A DNA stretch of 64,000 bases from Paramoeba atlantica (Eukaryota; Discosea): positions 248,001 through 312,000 of the forward strand of contig CDRNVI010000087.1 in NCBI GenBank assembly GCA_977017575.1, read 5' to 3'. Made by a program: the position numbers and the translations under genes. Shown here in pieces: positions 59,203-64,000 of the stretch; within the stretch, counting starts at the first letter, position 1; each line of letters starts with the position of its first letter. A model generated the notes under the pieces. The model was given only the letters and a program-made list of their open reading frames with translations, had not been told where the DNA came from and did no database searches.

Positions 59203-59523
59203 ATGTCTCAATATACAATGTCCACTCTTCTGGAAAATGACCTCACCGAAGAATGTGATACCTCGCTAAAGAAGCGGAAGCACTTGCACGAATCAGAGAT
59301 GAATTTGAGTTCAGCTCCGGGCGATCCTGACAAGCGCTTCATCAGTGTGGAACATCTTCCGTCAGAAATGAAGAAAAATCATTTAACTGATTTAACTGAC
59401 GCCTTCTTTGGTGACGCAAAACGTTTTCATAATTTTCTTCTCCACCTTTTCCCCTCTCAAAACCCATACTGCTCCGTTTACCAAGTAAAGTATTACTTAA
59501 CAAGCAAAGTTGATATATCATAA
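59203..59523 (+). CDS. Hypothetical protein, 106 aa
   Basis: MSQYTMSTLLENDLTEECDT start, with a basic KKRKHLHE stretch and a polar middle. It resembles the linker style of the LRR genes (LKKRKHLHESEMN) but has no cap or repeats. Could be the start of a truncated LRR gene or a chance ORF. Confidence 0.3.
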   Translation: MSQYTMSTLLENDLTEECDTSLKKRKHLHESEMNLSSAPGDPDKRFISVEHLPSEMKKNHLTDLTDAFFGDAKRFHNFLLHLFPSQNPYCSVYQVKYYLTSKVDIS

Positions 59524-60840
59524 GGTGTATGATTCCACATCAGTTGTATGATCGTTTTCGTCACCAAATATTTTTAGTCACTTCATCAGGAGGTAGTTTT
59601 CAACGCGAAGCGCGCAGCAGCAGTGATTTCTAAGTTGAAAACGTAAAAGCGACTGAAAAAGAAATTACACTACACATGTGAGCGGTTGCGGATGACGTTA
59701 GCCGTGGCCTATTTGGGCCCGCCGGAAATTGTTGGCCCCCGTATACAAAGTAAAAATTCTTTTTTACCAAATTATGCCCTACTCTCCATCCAGGGACACG
59801 AAACGTGAATTATGTTGTCCCTCAAAGCCGAAAGCAAGGCGCGGTCTTGTATGCCACGACCCGCAGCCCCTCATGTGTACCCAACTTGTTGTACCCTACT
59901 CAAATGATATAGCTGCGGCACAATCTGCCACTTCCTTGGACAAGATTTTAAAAAAATACAAAAATATAAAAAGGCAGGGTTCGCAGAAACTATAAAACTA
60001 TCAATATAGTACTATATAGTTACTATAAACTTTTTTTTAAAAACTATAAGAAACTATATTTTTTGTTTCACATTTTAAGCACTCCGAAGCACACCAACAC
60101 GCCATAAATACACAGAGAATTCATTTGTGTACGATTTTTCTATTTTTAAACCCGAAAATTGATGCCCGAAATAAAAGGTACGAGGGGTAGTTTCTGCAAA
60201 GATTATTTTATTGAAGTGTTGCGCACGGAGGGAAGTAAAGAAGCGGTTGAATGTAACTTATGTCAGGAGGGGACGTACCCCAGTCCCATCGTGTGGCCTT
60301 GACAGATGGCCTTATGCGAATCTCACTACATTACTGTCGCCGTGCATTGGCTGGAGCCACCGACGTTATGTCTTGGGACTGAATAACCGCGGCTCACAAT
60401 TTTATGAATTTGAATAAATATAATCTTATGAGTTTGAATAAATTACGCGGTGTGTTGTCCGGTGGAAAGTGTGTGTTTACTATCGTCACTCCTTTCGCAT
60501 GCGCTTCACTGCTATTTCAGATTTCTATTTTTCATTGCTATTTTCGAGGAGATAACGCACTAGTCGATGATTTTTTTCGGCGGTGAAACCTCGGGGAAGA
60601 GGAAGCATGTTTCGATAGCTATGTAACCCAGGCTAAAGTGGACAAGAGAGGTTCTAAAAGCATCTTTAAACAACCCCAAAAATGGAATGGTCTCTTCCGG
60701 TTTGTAAAGGATTCCGATGTGACAAAAGAATCTTTAAGGGACACGCCCTTCCATTTTTAGCGTTATTATATATTATAGCGTTATTATATTATAGCGTTAT
60801 TGTCTTCATGAAATGGGTGACAGGCATGAATTTAGGGCTG
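59524..60840. other. Repeat fragments, no supported gene
   Basis: Contains an inverted copy of the palindromic MITE core (59595-59645), a CGACCCGCAGCCCCTCA end near 59860 like that at 61250, and ACTATAAACTTTTTTTTAAA (about 60020), also found in the LRR array MITE. ORFs here are short and unsupported. Confidence 0.4.
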
Positions 60841-60844
60841 TTGT

Positions 60845-61020
<176 letters not shown>

Positions 61021-61208
61021 TCTTTTCTTTTTTTCTTATCTTTCAGTGGGTAAAGTGATCTACGTTGATAACGTAGTATATCACTTCTACGCCAAATACT
61101 TCCACCTATCTTCCTCACACTTCGCTCCAATGATATTAGGTATCAGCGAAGCGACGCCGGGCTTGGAACCGGTATCTAGCGTGTTTACGTAGGTGGTGAT
61201 AATGGGCG

Positions 61209-61270
61209 TATACTTGAGGGGCTGCGGGTGACGTTAACCGCGGTCTCGCGCGCCACGACCCGCAGCCCCT
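61209..61270. repeat. 62-bp palindromic repeat
   Basis: GAGGGGCTGCGGGT and its inverse ACCCGCAGCCCCTC flank a short CG-rich loop. Related single ends occur at about 55880, 59860 and 61720. Likely a very short MITE. Confidence 0.55.
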
Positions 61271-61984
61271 CACTTATATAGGATCTCTACCAAGTGCGAT
61301 ATTCACACAAAATGAAATTCTGCAGAAAATCCAGGCAGCAGAAAACGAGCCAAAGGAGAAATAATAAAATTCGTACGTATACTTGCAGTGTTAGACCTTA
61401 AACGTTAGTTTTCAGGTTTTGCTTATGCCCATGGGGTCGAAGAAGTGGGTTCTACCATTAAAAGAGTCAAAAAAGAGAGGAGAAATCCCAATTTTTGGAC
61501 TTTTTTAAATAAAAATTTGCTCCCAAGAATAGTGTCGGAAAAATAGTCGCAAAACGTCAAGAGCGATTTAGAAGAACATTTAGGCACATGTAAAGCGCAA
61601 AAAGACTGCATTTCACGTTACTTTTTGCACGTTAAAATTACTTTTTCGGACAAAAATGGATCATTTTGACCCCAAATGCAAAGCGCGGGTTCGGTGCGGG
61701 TCCGGCGATGCACACCCGCAGCCCCCCACATTTCAAGATCCAGGCTCGTGATGATGGCAACTCTTGATGTGGGATTTCCCAGGAACTCCGTGTTTCGGGC
61801 ACGCAGGGTGAGTAGGAAACCCGTGATGGTGCATCCCATTTTCGGCGTTCGCACCAAGGGGGATGTTCGCAACACTTCGCCTGTGCTTTATACAGTTGAA
61901 CACCGGACATCGCGTACAAATGGGGCGCAATGGGGTATCACGCCAGAGATCAGGATGACGGAGCCGGGGATCTTGAATTGTCGC
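61271..61984. other. Unassigned
   Basis: Short overlapping ORFs on both strands at 61620-61984 have no recognisable domain. Confidence 0.35.
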
Positions 61985-62165
61985 CGGGGCGTCTCCCAGT
62001 TGTCCACGTCTGTGCAAGCCCCAAACAGACAAACCCGGGACAGGGTTTATGTTTAACAATATCTCTACACACATCTCTAAATTTTTATGTACAAAAACAT
62101 GTAGAAAATGTTAGAAAATTGTTCAATAAAAAAAAGAGTTCTTTGGCCGGAAGTATAAAGGGAGG

Positions 62166-62662
62166 TACTGATTCTTCGTCTGTATAAAATTTTGTTTTGC
62201 CATGCACTTGTAGTGCAGAGATAAGCCCCAGTGTCTTTACCCGCATACAACGGGTGGATCACGCGAGGGTTCGTCTTCGCCTGTGGTAAGTGGGTGCAGA
62301 GAGATCGGTTGTCATGTGCGGGTGCAGAGAGCTGCGACAGAGCGGAGGTGCAGTGAGCCGGGAGGCTCGTGGGCGGAAGACACGTCTAGTGGTCCTCAAG
62401 GGAGGCCACCGTGACGCATTACCTCCTCGGAAAGGCAGTCACGGGAGAAAGAGAAGCCGAGAGAGGGAAGCACACTCACTCCAGGGGAGTGAGTCGGGAA
62501 GGGGTGAAGGGGTGGTAGCGCGTCCCCTGCTTCAACAATAGAGAGGGACAGTTTCGGCCTTAGTGCCGGCCGGCAACGGGCATAAAAATACAGTAAGAGT
62601 ATGCCCGTTGCCGGGGAAAGAAAGGATGAACTAAGGAAAAAGTACGAACAAGGTACAGAAAC
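62166..62662 (-). mobile_element. SL-tagged SINE, copy 3
   Basis: Near-identical to copy 1 and with the same 17-bp flanking repeat (62149-62165, 62663-62679). It is the same insertion carried by a segmental duplication, not an independent one. 3' hairpin at 62204-62216. Confidence 0.9.
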
Positions 62663-62734
62663 GGAAGTATAAAGGGAGGGGAGACAGTACGTTTGAAATT
62701 AGTATGCCTAGAACTTACGGTTTTGTTTTACACT

Positions 62735-63475
62735 ATGTTTTATACCTTTCCAGCTGCGGATGTTCCGGAGTCGCGTGTCATAACTCGCGCAGCCAAAGTG
62801 AGCGCGACGAATCTTCCGCCAGAATACGATCTTGTACGTCTAGTACGTAACATTAAGAATCCACATACCTCGTGGAGTACATCAACCCCGGCTTGCGAGT
62901 GGGATGGCGTGTTTTGTAACAAAGAGGCTGAGATAACGTGGTTTGATTGGCGCTCAAGGAAACTAAGCGGTGGGCTAAGCTTTGGTTATCTACCGAAAAC
63001 ACTGCATACTTTGTACGCTTACGTAAACAAGCTTTCCGGTGAATTGCAATTTGATACGTTTCCTGTTACATGTATGATGCGTACGTTAAGTCTTCGGGAC
63101 AATGAGTTAAGTGGACCATTGGACTTAACAGCTCTTCCTCCAAAATTGAAGACGTTGATACTTTCTGGGAACCAATTTACGGGTGACGTTTGTTTGACGA
63201 AATTACCGTCAGAGCTCATAAATCTTTGTCTTGGTAGGAACAAGCTATCCGGAGAACTTTACCTTAGTGAACTACCGAAGGTCGTTATGCTCCGACTTGA
63301 AAACAATAATTTTTCCGGAAATATTGATCTAACAGGAGTTCCACCTTCATTGGGAGACCTTAATTTGTCCAAGAATGTGAATCTATTTGGCGAAATAGAA
63401 GAGTATCTTCTTTCCGAAAAACTGCGCAAAGGCCTGAAGATTGAAAACACGAACATTACGCTTTTGACCACCTAG
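62735..63475 (+). CDS. LRR protein, intact
   Basis: 246 residues from ATG 62735, MFYTFPAADVPES. Cap SWSTSTPACEWDGVFC (Ser to Phe against the paralogues). About eight LRRs, ending GLKIENTNITLLTT. It is the undisturbed duplicate of the gene split by LINE copy 2; at 63203-63215 it reads CCGTCAGAGCTCAT, the empty site. Confidence 0.88.
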   Translation: MFYTFPAADVPESRVITRAAKVSATNLPPEYDLVRLVRNIKNPHTSWSTSTPACEWDGVFCNKEAEITWFDWRSRKLSGGLSFGYLPKTLHTLYAYVNKLSGELQFDTFPVTCMMRTLSLRDNELSGPLDLTALPPKLKTLILSGNQFTGDVCLTKLPSELINLCLGRNKLSGELYLSELPKVVMLRLENNNFSGNIDLTGVPPSLGDLNLSKNVNLFGEIEEYLLSEKLRKGLKIENTNITLLTT

Positions 63476-63698
63476 TTTCTGTTTTAAAATCATGAAGTAG
63501 ACAGCTCTACAGAGAAGGACGTTATAGAGAGCGGTTGCTTCAGTAAAAAAAAGTTCCTAAACGTGTTATTTTTTTCGGGTTGAGCGTTATAATTTAGAAC
63601 GCTGAACCTGTCGTTTATAATAGAGGACATTCTGGCTTAATATTGCTACGTGTGTCGCGAGTCAAATATTGTGTCATTTTTAGACCACCTACTACTGT

Positions 63699-64000
63699 AT
63701 GTTAACACTTAGTATTCATCTGGCTGATACGCAGCCATTGCGGCTTAAACAACAGAGAAAGGAATCCAACACTGCATTGCCGTTAGGAGGAGATAACACA
63801 TTAGAAGATAAAATACCTGTTGTCCGCACGGGTAAGGTACGAGGATTGGAATTACCACAAGAATATGAACTGACACGACTTATTGCGAATATTGAGAATC
63901 CACGTTCCTCTTGGAATGTTTCAACCGCGGCGTGTGAGTGGAAGGGTGTGACTTGTGATGAACACTCACGCGTCACAAAGATTGATTGGAATCCCCTTAC
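63699..64000 (+). CDS. LRR protein, 3' end outside window
   Basis: From ATG 63699, a near copy of the 48181 gene: MLTLSIHLADTQPLRLK, VVRTGKVRGLELPQEYELTR, cap SWNVSTAACEWKGVTC. Open to the last base. A few missense changes (Ser to Leu, Ala to Thr, Asn to Lys). The repeats lie beyond the window. Confidence 0.85.
   Translation, partial: MLTLSIHLADTQPLRLKQQRKESNTALPLGGDNTLEDKIPVVRTGKVRGLELPQEYELTRLIANIENPRSSWNVSTAACEWKGVTCDEHSRVTKIDWNPL

Noticed and set aside
61676-62074. Overlapping ORFs on both strands as a gene
   Set aside because: GC-rich open frames on both strands without a recognisable domain; the right end is shared with 41529-41617, where it belongs to repeat DNA.

Overview
The window reads as a transposon-rich stretch of a eukaryotic nuclear genome, most likely a free-living euglenozoan (kinetoplastid or diplonemid). 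Three signs point there. A motif CAGTTTCTGTACCTTGTTG, very close to the conserved 3' half of kinetoplastid/diplonemid spliced leaders, sits at the 5' end of several retroelements. The host-like genes are almost all intron-poor leucine-rich-repeat (LRR) proteins with a W..S...C.W.GV.C cap, like kinetoplastid surface-antigen LRRs. The non-LTR elements carry a restriction-like endonuclease (RLE), as CRE/R2/NeSL-type elements do. There are no bacterial operons, rRNA or CRISPR arrays. The species assignment is inference.

Layout. 1-3.5 kb: an R2-like RLE LINE and two poly-A-linked copies of its 3' end. 3.7-12.3 kb: a broken Ulp1-like cysteine protease ORF (minus strand) split by LINE copy 3, itself split by a 4.36 kb pogo-like transposon that contains a ~1.4 kb, 27-bp minisatellite. 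12.4-27.5 kb: five near-identical 2,922-bp tandem units, each with one small LRR gene and a fossil reverse-transcribing element. 27.9-29.3 kb: a damaged LRR gene and a 443-bp MITE. 29.7-35.4 kb: an LRR gene interrupted by LINE copy 1, whose 1,528-codon ORF is open throughout. 35.6-41.6 kb: an R2-like LINE relic, an intact LRR gene, a fossil RNase H piece with a direct repeat, an IS30-family transposase gene and a PIF/Harbinger relic. 41.7-49 kb: a SINE, an LRR gene interrupted by LINE copy 2, and another LRR gene. 49.0-54.7 kb: a pogo-like element carrying an Ulp1-like ORF, with an intact Tc1-like element and a deleted mariner-like element nested in it. 55-64 kb: transposase relics, two more SINE copies, and further LRR genes; the last 2 kb are a duplicate of the 41.5-49 kb region without the LINE.

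The most interesting system is the retroelement pair. All three copies of one LINE family begin with the spliced-leader-like motif joined directly to their 5'UTR, and three copies of an unrelated non-coding ~500-bp SINE begin the same way. LINE and SINE also share the same 3' end: TCTCTGC, a 5-bp stem whose sequence differs in every LINE copy and in the SINE while pairing is kept, then ATGA. The simplest reading is that trans-spliced, capped transcripts are the templates for retrotransposition and that the SINE copies the LINE's 3' recognition hairpin. A segmental duplicate supplies an empty site for one LINE insertion, which shows essentially no target-site duplication.

The DNA transposons form a second theme. 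At least five unrelated families use TA target sites and carry long C/G runs at their ends. Two Ulp1-like protease ORFs are found among them, one inside a pogo-like element. One Tc1-like element looks intact and recently mobile.
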